Below are positions 27,460 through 36,755 of a stretch of 64,000 bases of DNA, one piece after another. This stretch comes from Azonexus hydrophilus (lineage in GTDB: Bacteria > Pseudomonadota > Gammaproteobacteria > Burkholderiales > Rhodocyclaceae): the NCBI RefSeq assembly GCF_001956855.1, contig NZ_MTHD01000004.1, forward strand, positions 310,001 through 374,000, in the 5' to 3' direction. Positions within the stretch are counted from its first letter, which is position 1. The number at the start of each line of letters is the position of its first letter. The notes beneath the pieces were generated by a model. The model searched no databases. It was not told the origin of the DNA and was given only the letters and a program-made list of their open reading frames with translations. The position numbers were made by a program, and so were the translations under genes.

Positions 27460-28943
27460 TGGTCCCCCTGCCCTTCGTCGGCCAGACCGTAGCGCGCCAG
27501 CTTCGCGCGCAGGCCGACGCGCGACAGGCCGAGCTCGCGCGCGGCGCGCGACTTGTTGCCGTGATGCCGCTGCATGGCTGCCTGCAGCACGCGCAATTCG
27601 AGTTGTTCCATGCGCTCGCGCAGATTGCCGGAGAGTCCGTCGGTCCAGCTTTGCGTGGCTTGGCATGCGTCGACCGCAGGACCTTGGCGCAACCTCGGCG
27701 ACAGCACGTCCATCCCCAGGGTTTCGCCATCGGCCAGCGCCACCATGCGCAGGATTTCATTCTGCAGTTCGCGCACATTGCCCGGCCAGGCGTAGGCCGC
27801 GAATACCGCCAACACCTCGGCGGAAAAACCGGTCACGCGCTTGCCCAGCGCGGCGCAACTCTGCTCGAGGATACGCACGGCCAGCAGCGGCAGATCCATC
27901 GGCCGGTGGCGCAAAGGCGGCACATGCACCGGGATGGTCGCCAGCCGGTAATAGAGATCCTCGCGGAAACGGCCGGTCCGCACGTCTTCTTCTAGGTCGC
28001 GGTTGGTTGCGGCAATCACCCGGACATCGACCGACACCGACTTGTTGCTGCCGAGCGGGCGAAACTCGCCTTCCTGCAGCGCACGCAGCAACTTGACCTG
28101 GAAGGCCGGGCTGGTTTCGCCGATTTCGTCGAGGAACAGGGTGCCGCCGTCGGCCTGCTGGAACAGGCCGATGCGGTCATCGACGGCGCCAGTGAAGGCG
28201 CCGCGCTTGTAGCCGAACAATTCGGATTCAAGCAGGGTATCCGGGACCGCGCCGCAGTTCTCGGTAATGAAGGGCTTGTCGGCGCGATTGCTCTCGTAAT
28301 GGATGGCACGGGCAATCATTTCCTTGCCGGTGCCGGATTCGCCGGTGACCATCACCGACAGGTCGTACGGCGCGATGCGACCGACCAGATCGCAGACCGG
28401 ATCGAGCGGACTGCCCGGCCCGCGGACCAGCGCGGCCAGGCCGAAGACCTTGCGTGCCTTGTCCTGCTTGCTGTCGACGCGGCGCCGCAGCACCGGCTCG
28501 GCGGTGCGCAGGTCCAGGCTGAGGCGCTGGTTTTCCTGCTGCAGCCGCCATACCTCGGCGGCGCGCTGCAGCGTCAGCAACAATTGCTCGGGCTGCCAGG
28601 GTTTGAGCAGGTATTGCCAGATGCCGGCTTCGTTCACGCCGCTGATGATGTCCTCGGCGTCGGTATAGCCGGACAGAATGATGCGCACGATGTCCGGCCA
28701 GCGCTGGCGCACTTCCTTGAGGAACTGGACGCCGGTGGTGCCGGGCATGCGCTGGTCGCAGAGGATGACGCGGATGCCTGCGGTCGACTGCTCCATTTCG
28801 AGGATTTCCATCCCCTCGACCGCGCCGGACGCGCAGAACACCTCGAAATCTTCTTCCAGCGTGCGCCGCAAGGCTTCCTGCGAGCGCAACTCGTCATCAA
28901 TGACGAGTACGGCAGGCAGGCGGCGCAACACGGGTGAGCTCAT
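27456..28943 (-). CDS. hoxA: NtrC-type hydrogenase regulator
   Basis: The 495-residue protein is a sigma-54 activator. A receiver domain (residues 10-125) holds the phospho-site Asp in [16 protein letters not shown]+ domain follows, with Walker [18 protein letters not shown] near 200, the sigma-54-contact GAFTGA loop near 247 and Walker [12 protein letters not shown] near 268. A Fis-type helix-turn-helix at the end reads [20 protein letters not shown]. In this family HoxA/HupR activates the hup promoter and is switched by HoxJ. A -24/-12 promoter is present upstream of hupS, 17 kb away on the same strand. It overlaps hypX and hoxB by four bases each. Confidence 0.95.
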   Translation of the reverse strand: MSSPVLRRLPAVLVIDDELRSQEALRRTLEEDFEVFCASGAVEGMEILEMEQSTAGIRVILCDQRMPGTTGVQFLKEVRQRWPDIVRIILSGYTDAEDIISGVNEAGIWQYLLKPWQPEQLLLTLQRAAEVWRLQQENQRLSLDLRTAEPVLRRRVDSKQDKARKVFGLAALVRGPGSPLDPVCDLVGRIAPYDLSVMVTGESGTGKEMIARAIHYESNRADKPFITENCGAVPDTLLESELFGYKRGAFTGAVDDRIGLFQQADGGTLFLDEIGETSPAFQVKLLRALQEGEFRPLGSNKSVSVDVRVIAATNRDLEEDVRTGRFREDLYYRLATIPVHVPPLRHRPMDLPLLAVRILEQSCAALGKRVTGFSAEVLAVFAAYAWPGNVRELQNEILRMVALADGETLGMDVLSPRLRQGPAVDACQATQSWTDGLSGNLRERMEQLELRVLQAAMQRHHGNKSRAARELGLSRVGLRAKLARYGLADEGQGDQ

Positions 28944-30616
28944 GCGGGTATCTTCCAGTCGAGATCGCGGTGACGCGCCAGATGGCGCGGCGTCCACGAA
29001 TGCGGGCTTTTCTCGACGAAATGATAACGCGCGACGTGATACGACGGGTCGAAGCCGTAGAAATTGCGCCGCATCGCTGCCAGTTCCTCTTCCCGATATT
29101 GCGCCAGCGGCTTCACCGCTTCGTCGGCGGCGCGGCGGGCAACTTTGTCTGCCAGTTGGCTGACGAAATCGGGCGCGTGCGCCAGTTCGGCTGCCCGGCG
29201 CGCGACATCGACGGTGAAGCCGGGCGCCGGCAGGCAGGCGTCGTAGAAACCCAGACGCACCGCCTCGGCAGCGGACATCGGCAGGCGATGGCGCATGATC
29301 GCCGCCGCGCCGTCGGCGCCGACGCGGGGCGGTAGCAGATAGGTCCAGAACTCCGAACCGAACAGGTTGCCCATGTTCTTGTAATGCGGATTGAGCATGA
29401 CCCCGTCGCGCGCCCACACCTGATCGCAGGCACGGGCGAGGAAGCAGCCGCCGGCCCCGGCATTGGCGCCGACGGCGGCAACGGTCAGTTGCGTCGTGCA
29501 GCGCAGGATGGCCTCGGCCAGATCGTCGATTGCGTTGATGTTGGCCCAGGATTCATCCGGCGGACTGTCGGCCGACTCGATCACGTTCAGATGAATGCCG
29601 TTCGACCAGAAATCGGCACCGCCGCGCAGCACGATGACGCGCACTGGTTGCGTCGTCGCCCAGCGGAAAGCCTCGGTCAGCCGTCGGCACTGCGCCGTGC
29701 TCATCGCCCCGTTGTAGAAATTGAAGGACAGGAAACCGACGCCGTCCGCCGCTTCCCAGGCGATGTCCTGCCAGGTCGGGTGCGCTGCCTTGTCCCAGCC
29801 AGCCAGCGGCTTTTCCGGCAACAGGGCGGCTTCCGGGAAGGCCAGCGCGGTTGGCAATTTGATGCGGCCGGGACGTTTGACGTGGCCGATCCATACCGCG
29901 CCATCGACGGTCGCCCGACAGACTGCTGTTTCACGCCGCGCCAGCAATTCGCCCGGAGCGCCGCGCAATTCACTTTCCGGGTGCGCATCGAACAGGTGGC
30001 AGGGCGAGTCGAACAATTCATCGGCAACCCCGGGAAAACCATCGGCAGCATGCAGACAAGCGAGGATTTCTGCGGTCGACTGCGTTTTCCAGTCGATTTT
30101 CCGGTCAGCCTGCCGCATCAACGGATGCGCCACACCGGGCACGCGCTGCGGCACGAAGTCACCCGCCGTCAGGCGCTCGACTGCCTGCAGCACGGCGCGC
30201 ACCGCCGCTTCAGTCACTTCATTGCGATACAGCGAAGCCTTGGCGGCCGGGCGCATGGCAAATGTCGCGCTGGCCCACACCGGCCCGGCGTCCATTTCGG
30301 CCTCGGCCTGCAGCACCGTGACACCCCAGCTTTTTTCGCCGCGCCGGATCGCCCAGTCCAGCGCCGACGGGCCGCGATCGCCGGGCACGCCGGGATGGAC
30401 GACGAAACACGGCAGAACCGACCACACCGAGGCCGGAATCGCCCGCTTCAGGAAAGGCGCCAGCAACAGGTCGGGGCGGAAACGTTCGACCGCCTCCTCG
30501 GTGACCGAATCGGCAATGTCGAACTCGACGCTGAGTTCATGCCCACGCGCCGCCAATTCGCAAAAAAGGCGCTGCGTAAGACTGTTGAAACTGTGCGTTA
30601 TGAATAATATCCGCAT
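28940..30616 (-). CDS. hypX: Hydrogenase maturation factor HypX (CO ligand synthesis)
   Basis: The 558-residue fusion has an N-terminal formyl-transferase-like domain (HPGVPGDRGPSALDWAIRRG near residue 73). A C-terminal enoyl-CoA hydratase-like domain follows (GVGFLSFNFYNGAMSTAQC near 293; GANAGAGGCFLARACDQVWA near 375). HypX makes the active-site CO ligand from formyl-CoA in aerobic hydrogen oxidisers, which agrees with an O2-tolerant enzyme. No clear Shine-Dalgarno precedes the ATG. It ends overlapping hoxA. Confidence 0.93.
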   Translation of the reverse strand: MRILFITHSFNSLTQRLFCELAARGHELSVEFDIADSVTEEAVERFRPDLLLAPFLKRAIPASVWSVLPCFVVHPGVPGDRGPSALDWAIRRGEKSWGVTVLQAEAEMDAGPVWASATFAMRPAAKASLYRNEVTEAAVRAVLQAVERLTAGDFVPQRVPGVAHPLMRQADRKIDWKTQSTAEILACLHAADGFPGVADELFDSPCHLFDAHPESELRGAPGELLARRETAVCRATVDGAVWIGHVKRPGRIKLPTALAFPEAALLPEKPLAGWDKAAHPTWQDIAWEAADGVGFLSFNFYNGAMSTAQCRRLTEAFRWATTQPVRVIVLRGGADFWSNGIHLNVIESADSPPDESWANINAIDDLAEAILRCTTQLTVAAVGANAGAGGCFLARACDQVWARDGVMLNPHYKNMGNLFGSEFWTYLLPPRVGADGAAAIMRHRLPMSAAEAVRLGFYDACLPAPGFTVDVARRAAELAHAPDFVSQLADKVARRAADEAVKPLAQYREEELAAMRRNFYGFDPSYHVARYHFVEKSPHSWTPRHLARHRDLDWKIPA

Positions 30617-30779
30617 GTTGTGTAAGTTTTTTCACCAGACCAAAAAAGAACAAAGCCAGTAACCACGCGGGATTGCGGGCACATTCCGGATACATTGTGC
30701 TGAATTATGACCTTCGCCATATTTTTCAATCACTTGGCTTTCGCTAGGATGCGCGAAAACATATCAGGGAGTTAACAAC

Positions 30780-30980
30780 ATGACCGCAGCTCAGCGCAAA
30801 CCATCTCGTTCGCGGACCGCCGCCAAGGTCCGTCCGGAATACATCGCCGCCGTACGTTACCCCGACGGCAGCCGCGATCTGTTCCACGTCCGCAACGCCG
30901 ACAGCCTCGCCGACGCCCGCGAAATGGTCCTGCTCGAAGTCGGCGACGTGCGCAGCCTGCTGCTTGCCCGACGCCACTGA
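30780..30980 (+). CDS. Small uncharacterised protein between hypX and hypE
   Basis: This 66-residue basic protein (MTAAQRKPSRSRTAAKVRPE at the start, ending LLLARRH) has a good ribosome site (CAGGGAG) ahead of its ATG. It reads opposite to every gene around it, diverging from hypX and converging with hypE (6 bases between the stops). It has one recognisable stretch, AAVRYPDGSRDLFHVRNAD, but I know no family for it. Base composition and codon use look like real coding sequence. Involvement in hydrogenase control or maturation is possible but unsupported. Confidence 0.65.
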   Translation: MTAAQRKPSRSRTAAKVRPEYIAAVRYPDGSRDLFHVRNADSLADAREMVLLEVGDVRSLLLARRH

Positions 30981-30986
30981 ACACCT

Positions 30987-32039
30987 TCAGCAAATCCGCG
31001 GCAACTGCTCGCCGCTCAGCCAGTCCACAATGCGCCGGCCACCAAAAGCCGTCGTCATCTGAACGAAATGATGATCGTCGGCATGCACCCGGCCGATGAT
31101 CGCCGCCTGCTCACCGAGCGGATGCGTGCGCATTGCGGTCAACAGGGTTTCAGCGTCATTTTCCCCGCAGATCGCGACCAGTTTGCCTTCATTGGCGACA
31201 TAAAGCGGGTCCAGACCGAGTAGTTCGCAGGCTGCATTGACCGCCGGCTGCACCGGCAACGCCTTTTCCTGCAACATCATGCCGACGCCCGACTGGCGGG
31301 CGATCTCGTTCAGCGTCGTGGCCAGCCCGCCGCGCGTCGGATCACGCAGCACGCGGATGTCGGCAGCGCTCGCCAGCAGCATCTCGATCAGTCCGTGCAG
31401 CGCGGCCGTGTCGGAAACAATGGGTGACTCGAAGCCCAGGCTCTCGCGCTCGGCCATGATCGCCATGCCATGGTCGCCGAGCGTGCCGGAAATCAGGATC
31501 ACATCGCCCGGCCGCGCCCGCCGCCCCGACAACTCGCGCCCCGGCGGCACGACGCCGACGCCGGTAGTGGTGATGAACACCCCGTCACCCTTGCCGCGCT
31601 CGACCACCTTGGTATCGCCGGTCACCACCGGCACCCCGGCATCCCTCGCCGCCGCTGCCATGCTCTGCACGATGCGCGCCAGCTCGCCGAGCGGAAAGCC
31701 TTCTTCGAGGATGAAACTGGCCGCCAGGTACAGCGGCTTCGCCCCCATCACCGCGACGTCGTTGATCGTCCCATGCACCGACAGGCAACCGATGTCACCG
31801 CCCGGAAAGAACAGCGGCGAGACGACATGGGCATCGGTCGCCATGACCAGCCGACCCTCACCGGTCGCCGGCAGCACGGCGCCGTCGTCGCCCTGACCGA
31901 GATACTCGTTGCCGAGGTGGCGGGCGAACAGTTCATCGATCAACTGCGCCATCGCGCGACCACCGGAACCATGGGCCATGTCGACCTGGCCGTGTTTGAG
32001 GTCGAGGGGGCGGATGTAGGTTTTGCGGGGTTCGCTCAT
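30987..32039 (-). CDS. hypE: Hydrogenase maturation protein HypE
   Basis: The 350-residue protein ends in PRIC, the C-terminal Cys that HypF carbamoylates and HypE dehydrates to a thiocyanate, the source of the active-site CN ligands. The ATP-binding core has MAHGSGGRAMAQLIDELF near residue 20 and the glycine- and acid-rich LGQGDDGAVLP near 47. Normally hypE follows hypD directly. Here a ~480-base palindrome and its flanks separate them by 540 bases. Confidence 0.96.
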   Translation of the reverse strand: MSEPRKTYIRPLDLKHGQVDMAHGSGGRAMAQLIDELFARHLGNEYLGQGDDGAVLPATGEGRLVMATDAHVVSPLFFPGGDIGCLSVHGTINDVAVMGAKPLYLAASFILEEGFPLGELARIVQSMAAAARDAGVPVVTGDTKVVERGKGDGVFITTTGVGVVPPGRELSGRRARPGDVILISGTLGDHGMAIMAERESLGFESPIVSDTAALHGLIEMLLASAADIRVLRDPTRGGLATTLNEIARQSGVGMMLQEKALPVQPAVNAACELLGLDPLYVANEGKLVAICGENDAETLLTAMRTHPLGEQAAIIGRVHADDHHFVQMTTAFGGRRIVDWLSGEQLPRIC

Positions 32040-32096
32040 GATGTTAATTGGCGGCTTTGATGTTTAATGAGGGGGGTTTCGCGCTTGAGGCGCGCC

Positions 32097-32130
32097 TTAC
32101 TTTCTTCTTGCTTCGCCAAGAAGAAAGTAA
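32097..32130. repeat. Internal hairpin of left palindrome arm
   Basis: Perfect 13-base stem TTACTTTCTTCTT with its complement, loop GCTTCGCC. Confidence 0.85.
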
Positions 32131-32500
32131 GCAAAGAAGAAGGCGACCCTGGGTCGGTGCCGGCTGCGCCGGTTCCCTGCGCTACTCGAAACGCCGGGCG
32201 GCTGCGGAACTCGGGGCTGCGCCCCTCAAACACTCCTCGCCGAAAGCCCCCGGCATTCCTGCGTTGCTCGGCACCTCTCAAGGGGCCCGGAAAAACAGCC
32301 GTACTCGGAGCGTTTGCCCGTTGATTCAGGACGCCTTTCGGGTCCCCATGTGCAGCGCCGAGCAACGGAGCTGGCGGCGGAAAAAGGGCGAGGACTGTCT
32401 GAGGGGCGAAGCCCCGAGTTCCGCAGCCCCCGCCGACAGCGAGTAGCGCAGGGCAGTCGGCAACGCCGACCGCGTAACCTGGGGTCGCCTTTTCTTTGGC

Positions 32501-32530
32501 TACTTTCTTTTGGCGAAGCAAAAGAAAGTA
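32501..32530. repeat. Internal hairpin of right palindrome arm
   Basis: Perfect 11-base stem TACTTTCTTTT with its complement, loop GGCGAAGC, the reverse complement of the left-arm loop. Confidence 0.85.
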
Positions 32531-32579
32531 CGCCCGCGCCTCAAGCGCGGAACCCGGCCGCAGTGAAACGGAACACGCC

Positions 32580-33704
32580 TCAAACATCCTTATACCGCCC
32601 ATACGTGTAGTGCGCCGCACAAGCCCCCTCCGACGACACCATGCACGACCCCACCGGATTCTCCGGTGTACACACCGTCCCGAATATCTTGCAGTCCTGC
32701 GGCCGCTTGACCCCGCGCAGGATCGCCCCGCATTCGCAGGCCTTGTGGTCGGGCACCGACGAATAGTCGACCGGAAAGCGCTTTTCGGCATCAAATTCGG
32801 CGAACGTGCTGCGAATGCGCAGCGCCGAGTACGGTAAAACATTCAAACCGCGCCATTCGAAATTCTTGCGCATTTCGAAGACCTCGGCGACCAGCGCCTG
32901 CGCCTTCAGGTTGCCGTTGCGGTCAACGGCGCGCGAGAACTCGTTTTCGACTTCGGCGCGGCCTTCGTTGACCTGGCGGATCAGCATGCGGATCGCCTGC
33001 ATCACGTCGAGCGGCTCGAAGCCGGCGATGACCACCGGTTTGCGGTATTCCTCGGCGAAGAATTCGTAGGGCCGGCTGCCGATGATCGTCGACACGTGCG
33101 CCGGGCCGACGAAGCCGTCGAGCGGCACGGTGCCCCACTGGCGCACTTCCGGCGATTCGAGGATGCTCGATATCGCCGACGGCGTCAGCACGTGACAGCA
33201 GAGCACCGAGAAATTCTTCAGCCCGAGCGCGGCGGCCTGCTTGATCGCCACCGCCGTCGGCGGTGTCGTGGTTTCGAAGCCGATGGCGAAGAAGACGACC
33301 TGTTTGTCGGGATTTTTCTGCGCCAATGCCACGGCGTCGGCACTCGAATAGACCATGCGGATGTCGCCGCCTCTGGCCTTTGCCTTCAGCAGCGACAGGC
33401 TGTCGGAAGCCGGCACGCGCAGGCAGTCGCCGTAGGTGCACAGCGTCACGCCCTCGTCGAGCGCCAGCCGGATCGCCTGGTCGACGCGGCCGATCGGCAG
33501 CACGCACACCGGGCAGCCGGGGCCGTGGATCATGCGGACGTTGTCGGGCAGCAGGTCGGTGACGCCGTAGCGCGAGATGGCGTGCGTGTGGCCACCGCAG
33601 AACTCCATGAAATGGTAGTGGCGGGCTGGGTCAGCTTCGGCGCGGATGCTGGCGGCGATCTTCTGCGCCACCTCGCCGTCGCGGAATTCGTCGATGTATT
33701 TCAT
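32580..33704 (-). CDS. hypD: Hydrogenase maturation protein HypD
   Basis: The 374-residue protein is the iron-sulfur scaffold on which the Fe(CN)2CO group is built with HypC. Conserved cysteine blocks are MEFCGGHTH near residue 35, HGPGCPVCVLP near 66 and the C-terminal group ACECGAILRG...CKIFGTVCTPENPVGSCMVSSEGAC in two parts, which hold the 4Fe-4S cluster. GFETTTPPTA near 145 is also typical. The ATG shares one base with the hypC stop (TGATG), so translation is coupled. Confidence 0.97.
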   Translation of the reverse strand: MKYIDEFRDGEVAQKIAASIRAEADPARHYHFMEFCGGHTHAISRYGVTDLLPDNVRMIHGPGCPVCVLPIGRVDQAIRLALDEGVTLCTYGDCLRVPASDSLSLLKAKARGGDIRMVYSSADAVALAQKNPDKQVVFFAIGFETTTPPTAVAIKQAAALGLKNFSVLCCHVLTPSAISSILESPEVRQWGTVPLDGFVGPAHVSTIIGSRPYEFFAEEYRKPVVIAGFEPLDVMQAIRMLIRQVNEGRAEVENEFSRAVDRNGNLKAQALVAEVFEMRKNFEWRGLNVLPYSALRIRSTFAEFDAEKRFPVDYSSVPDHKACECGAILRGVKRPQDCKIFGTVCTPENPVGSCMVSSEGACAAHYTYGRYKDV

Positions 33705-33952
33705 CAGTGCAGCGTCAATCCGTCGCCATCTGCGGTCAACTGCCCCATTTCGGCAAAAAGCTTGAGCGTCTGCTCGGCTTCTTCCGGATCGAGCTTGTTC
33801 AGCGCGTAGCCGACATGGACGATGACGTAATCGCCGACGGCAACGCCATCGACCAGCGACAGCGAAATTTCCTTGCGCACGCCGGCAAGATCGACGACGG
33901 CGTTGTCGTTGTCGCGCAGTTCGACGACTTGCGCGGGAATGGCCAGACACAT
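33704..33952 (-). CDS. hypC: Hydrogenase maturation chaperone HypC
   Basis: The 82-residue protein begins MCLAIPAQVVEL; Cys2 carries the Fe(CN)2CO unit between HypD and the hydrogenase large subunit. GVAVGDYVIVHVGYALNKLD near residue 37 is the conserved beta-barrel stretch. A paralogue specialised for the membrane hydrogenase (hupF) lies at 41065-41367. Confidence 0.96.
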   Translation of the reverse strand: MCLAIPAQVVELRDNDNAVVDLAGVRKEISLSLVDGVAVGDYVIVHVGYALNKLDPEEAEQTLKLFAEMGQLTADGDGLTLH

Positions 33953-33969
33953 GTTGCTTCCCTCCTGGT

Positions 33970-34473
33970 TCAGGTCCGGCCGGCCAACCGGCGGAAGAAT
34001 CCGCGCCGGTCGACCGGTGGCCTGGGCGCCGTTGCTGCCGGCAGCGGCGCAAACGGCAAATCGAAAAGTACTGCCAGCGCATCCATCGCCGCTGTCAGTG
34101 CTGCGTCCTGCCCGGCCAGTTCGGTCACCGGCGCCAGGATCGGACAGAAGAAGCTGCGCGGCACGTCGGCATCGTCGGCGTGTTCGGACAGCATGTCGAG
34201 GTCGCCGGCCGGGAAGCCGACGCGCAGCCGTTCACCATCGGCCAGATCGCGCCACAGCTCACCGCCGCCGGGCAGCAACAGCAGGTGGATGAACCACGGC
34301 GTGAGCACCGTGCCGATCCAGTCGCCGCGATAGCGGCGGAAACCGGCGATATCGACGCTCAGTTCCGGATGACCGGCAGCGCTGCCGGCGACCTGCTGAA
34401 AGCGCCGGTAGCGGGCCAGCACCTGCGCCGCCGGGTTGTCCGGGTAGGGCACGGCTATCGAAATTTCGTTCAT
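33970..34473 (-). CDS. HupJ/HoxT/HybE-family hydrogenase assembly protein, second copy
   Basis: The 167-residue protein belongs to the HybE/HupJ family of [NiFe]-hydrogenase chaperones. The core reads GDWIGTVLTPWFIHLLLLPG near residue 50, and FPAGDLDMLSEHADDADVP follows. It ends with a basic PVDRRGFFRRLAGRT tail. It is a paralogue of the hupJ gene at 39071-39544, sharing the G-TPW-x-L-LPG core. It lies between hypF and hypC, where most clusters have no gene. It overlaps hypF by four bases. Confidence 0.85.
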   Translation of the reverse strand: MNEISIAVPYPDNPAAQVLARYRRFQQVAGSAAGHPELSVDIAGFRRYRGDWIGTVLTPWFIHLLLLPGGGELWRDLADGERLRVGFPAGDLDMLSEHADDADVPRSFFCPILAPVTELAGQDAALTAAMDALAVLFDLPFAPLPAATAPRPPVDRRGFFRRLAGRT

Positions 34474-36755
34474 GCATTCACTCCCTGTTCCTGTGCACGC
34501 CGCGCCACCCAGGCCTGACCGAGCGCCAGACCGCCGTCGTTGGGCGGCACCTGACGCGCCTGCAGCAGTTCGACGCCGGCTTCAGCCAGGTGCGCCTGCA
34601 GCGCATCGACGAGCAGCGCATTCATCGCGCAGCCGCCAGCGATGGCTATTTTCGCAAGTTTTTCGCGGTCGACCGCAAACAATGCCCATTCCGCCAAACC
34701 GGCCGACAGCGTTGCATGAAACAGCGCCGCGCCGTAAGCGGGATCGCGGCAATCGAGCAGTGTCGGCAGCAGTGGCGACAGGTCGAGTTCGCCGCCGGCC
34801 AGTTGGTAGCCGCCGGGCAAGGGATCGACCGGACCGTGGCCGGCCGCCAGGCCTTCCAGCGCCATCGCCGCTTCGCCTTCGTAGCGCGCCACAGCGCAGA
34901 CACCGAGCAGGCCGGCGACGGCGTCGAACCAGCGGCCGAGGCTGGAGGTCGGCGGGCAACGCAGGCGCCGGGCGAGCATCGTCAGCAGCGGCCCGGCATC
35001 GCGCTGCGGCCAGGTGCGCTGCAGCCAGTCGCCGATGCGATGCCCCTGACCGCCGGCGTGCAATGCCGCAACCGCCATGCGCCACGGTTCGCGGGCAGCG
35101 CGGTCGCCACCGGGCAGGGCGAGCAGCCGCAAATGACCGAGACGACGGCAGTCGGCGCCGTCGACCCGCAGCAGTTCGCCGCCCCAGGCGCCACCATCCG
35201 GGCCAAGACCGACGCCATCCAGCGCCAGCCCGATGATCGGCTCGTTGACGGCATGTTCGGCGCAGATCGCGGCAATATGGGCATGATGATGCGCAACAGC
35301 CAGCGCCGGCACACCGAGTTCGCCGGCCAGGCGCAAGGCCAGTTGCGTCGACGGGTAATCGGGATGCAGGTCGTGGGCAATCAGTGCCGGCCGGCAGTCG
35401 AGGATGGCCAGCAGATGGCCGACGGTTTCTTCGAGGAAGGCGATGCTGGCGGCGTTGTCGAGGCTGCCGACATGCTGCGACAGGAAGGCCTCGCGACCGC
35501 GGACAACGCACACCGTGTTCTTCAGGTAGGCACCGAGCGCCAGCACCGGCGGGCCATCGTCGGCCAGCGCGACCGGCAGCGGCACGTAGCCGCGCGCCCG
35601 GCGGATGAAATGCGGGCCGGCGCGCAGCACCGAATCGTCGCAGCGAACGACGATGCCGCGGTCGTGTTCCAGAAAGGCGTCGGCAATGCCGGCGAGACGT
35701 TCATGCGCCTCGTCGTTGTCGATAACCAGCGGCTCGCCATGCGGATTGGCGCTGGTCATCACCAGCAGCAACGGGCTTGCCTGCGTCAGCCAGCCGGTTC
35801 CCGCCGGACGGCCGGCGGCTTCGTGCCAGAGCAGCAGATGCAAGGGCGTCGCCGGCAGCATGACGCCGAGCCGGGACAGGCCCGGCGCGACCTCCGCCAG
35901 TTCGCTGTTGCCTTTCGCGCACAGCACGATCGGCGCCGCCGGGCTGCGCAGCAGCGCCAATTCGGCCGCGCCGATCCGCGCCTGGGCGGCCAGCGACGCG
36001 GCGTTCAGGCCCATCACCGCGAAGGGTTTGGCCTCGCGCTGCTTGCGCCGGCGCAGTTCGGCCACCGCCTGGGCGTTGTCGGCGGCGCAGGCGAGGTGAA
36101 AACCGCCCAACCCCTTGATCGCGACGATCGCGCCGTTTTGCAGCAATTCCACCGTTTTTGCCAGCGGATCACCGTCGACCGCAGCACCGCTGGCGTCGAG
36201 CAGGTGCAGGCGCGGGCCGCAATCCGGGCAGCAGGTGGTTTCGGCGTGGAAGCGGCGATCAGCAGGATCGGCATATTCGGCGGCGCAGGCCGGGCACAGC
36301 GGGAAAGCGGCGAGGCTGGTGCGTACCCGGTCATATGGCAGACCGGCGCTGACGGTATAACGCGGGCCGCAATGCGTGCAGGTAGTGAAGGGGTAACGCC
36401 AGCGCCGACTGGCCGGATCGCAGATGTCGGCGATGCACGCCGGGCAGATCGCCGCATCCGGGCCGATGGCCGTGGCCAGCACGCCGGACAGGCTGTCGCG
36501 GATGATAAAGCCGGGCGCCAGCGCCTCGTCGCAGGCGTCGTTGTCGATGCCGTCGACGCGGGCCAGCGCCGGTATTTCCTGCGGCAAGCGGGCGAGGAAT
36601 TCCGGCAGTTTTTCGCCGTCGACCGCAATCGTCACGCCGGCGCCATCGTTGCGCACCCAGCCGGCCAGCCCGAGTTCGCCGGCCAGCTGCCAGACGTAGG
36701 GGCGAAAACCGACGCCCTGGACCAGTCCGCGAATGCGCAGCAGGCGAGCGCTCAC
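34470..36755 (-). CDS. hypF: Carbamoyltransferase HypF
   Basis: The 761-residue protein is full length. It has an N-terminal acylphosphatase domain ([17 protein letters not shown]), then two zinc fingers of the pattern C-x2-C-x18-C-x2-C near residues 110 and 160. A YrdC-like domain ([14 protein letters not shown]) and a C-terminal Kae1-like domain ([28 protein letters not shown]) follow. It makes carbamoyl adenylate and transfers it to HypE. The start is a GTG at 36755 overlapping the hypB stop, chosen because the domain begins right there. Confidence 0.96.
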   Translation of the reverse strand: MSARLLRIRGLVQGVGFRPYVWQLAGELGLAGWVRNDGAGVTIAVDGEKLPEFLARLPQEIPALARVDGIDNDACDEALAPGFIIRDSLSGVLATAIGPDAAICPACIADICDPASRRWRYPFTTCTHCGPRYTVSAGLPYDRVRTSLAAFPLCPACAAEYADPADRRFHAETTCCPDCGPRLHLLDASGAAVDGDPLAKTVELLQNGAIVAIKGLGGFHLACAADNAQAVAELRRRKQREAKPFAVMGLNAASLAAQARIGAAELALLRSPAAPIVLCAKGNSELAEVAPGLSRLGVMLPATPLHLLLWHEAAGRPAGTGWLTQASPLLLVMTSANPHGEPLVIDNDEAHERLAGIADAFLEHDRGIVVRCDDSVLRAGPHFIRRARGYVPLPVALADDGPPVLALGAYLKNTVCVVRGREAFLSQHVGSLDNAASIAFLEETVGHLLAILDCRPALIAHDLHPDYPSTQLALRLAGELGVPALAVAHHHAHIAAICAEHAVNEPIIGLALDGVGLGPDGGAWGGELLRVDGADCRRLGHLRLLALPGGDRAAREPWRMAVAALHAGGQGHRIGDWLQRTWPQRDAGPLLTMLARRLRCPPTSSLGRWFDAVAGLLGVCAVARYEGEAAMALEGLAAGHGPVDPLPGGYQLAGGELDLSPLLPTLLDCRDPAYGAALFHATLSAGLAEWALFAVDREKLAKIAIAGGCAMNALLVDALQAHLAEAGVELLQARQVPPNDGGLALGQAWVARRAQEQGVNA

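Larger units (their letters stand above)
32076..32555. repeat. ~480 bp imperfect palindrome (dispersed-repeat type)
   Basis: The left arm (about 32076-32295) and the right arm (about 32336-32555) are imperfect reverse complements over roughly 220 bases each. Matching blocks include CGCGCTTGAGGCGCG at both outer ends, CCCTGCGCTACTC, GCTGCGGAACTCGGGGCT, CCTCGCC and TTGCTCGGC. Each arm contains a smaller hairpin with loop GCTTCGCC (or its complement). Elements of this look recur in beta- and gammaproteobacterial genomes from my recollection. Boundaries are by eye. Confidence 0.85.
32040..32579. other. Gene-free interval holding a long palindrome
   Basis: I see no gene in these 540 bases between hypE and hypD. 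Open frames here, such as those reading FFLLRQEESKQ and FLLRQKKVAKEK, are side effects of the repeat itself. The interval is filled by the long inverted repeat described separately. Confidence 0.75.

Noticed and set aside
32036-32842. Long open frames across the hypE-hypD interval on both strands
   Set aside because: They arise from the palindrome; both arms yield similar low-complexity peptides (FFLLRQ..., FAKKK...), they overlap real hypD coding sequence, and they have no ribosome site.
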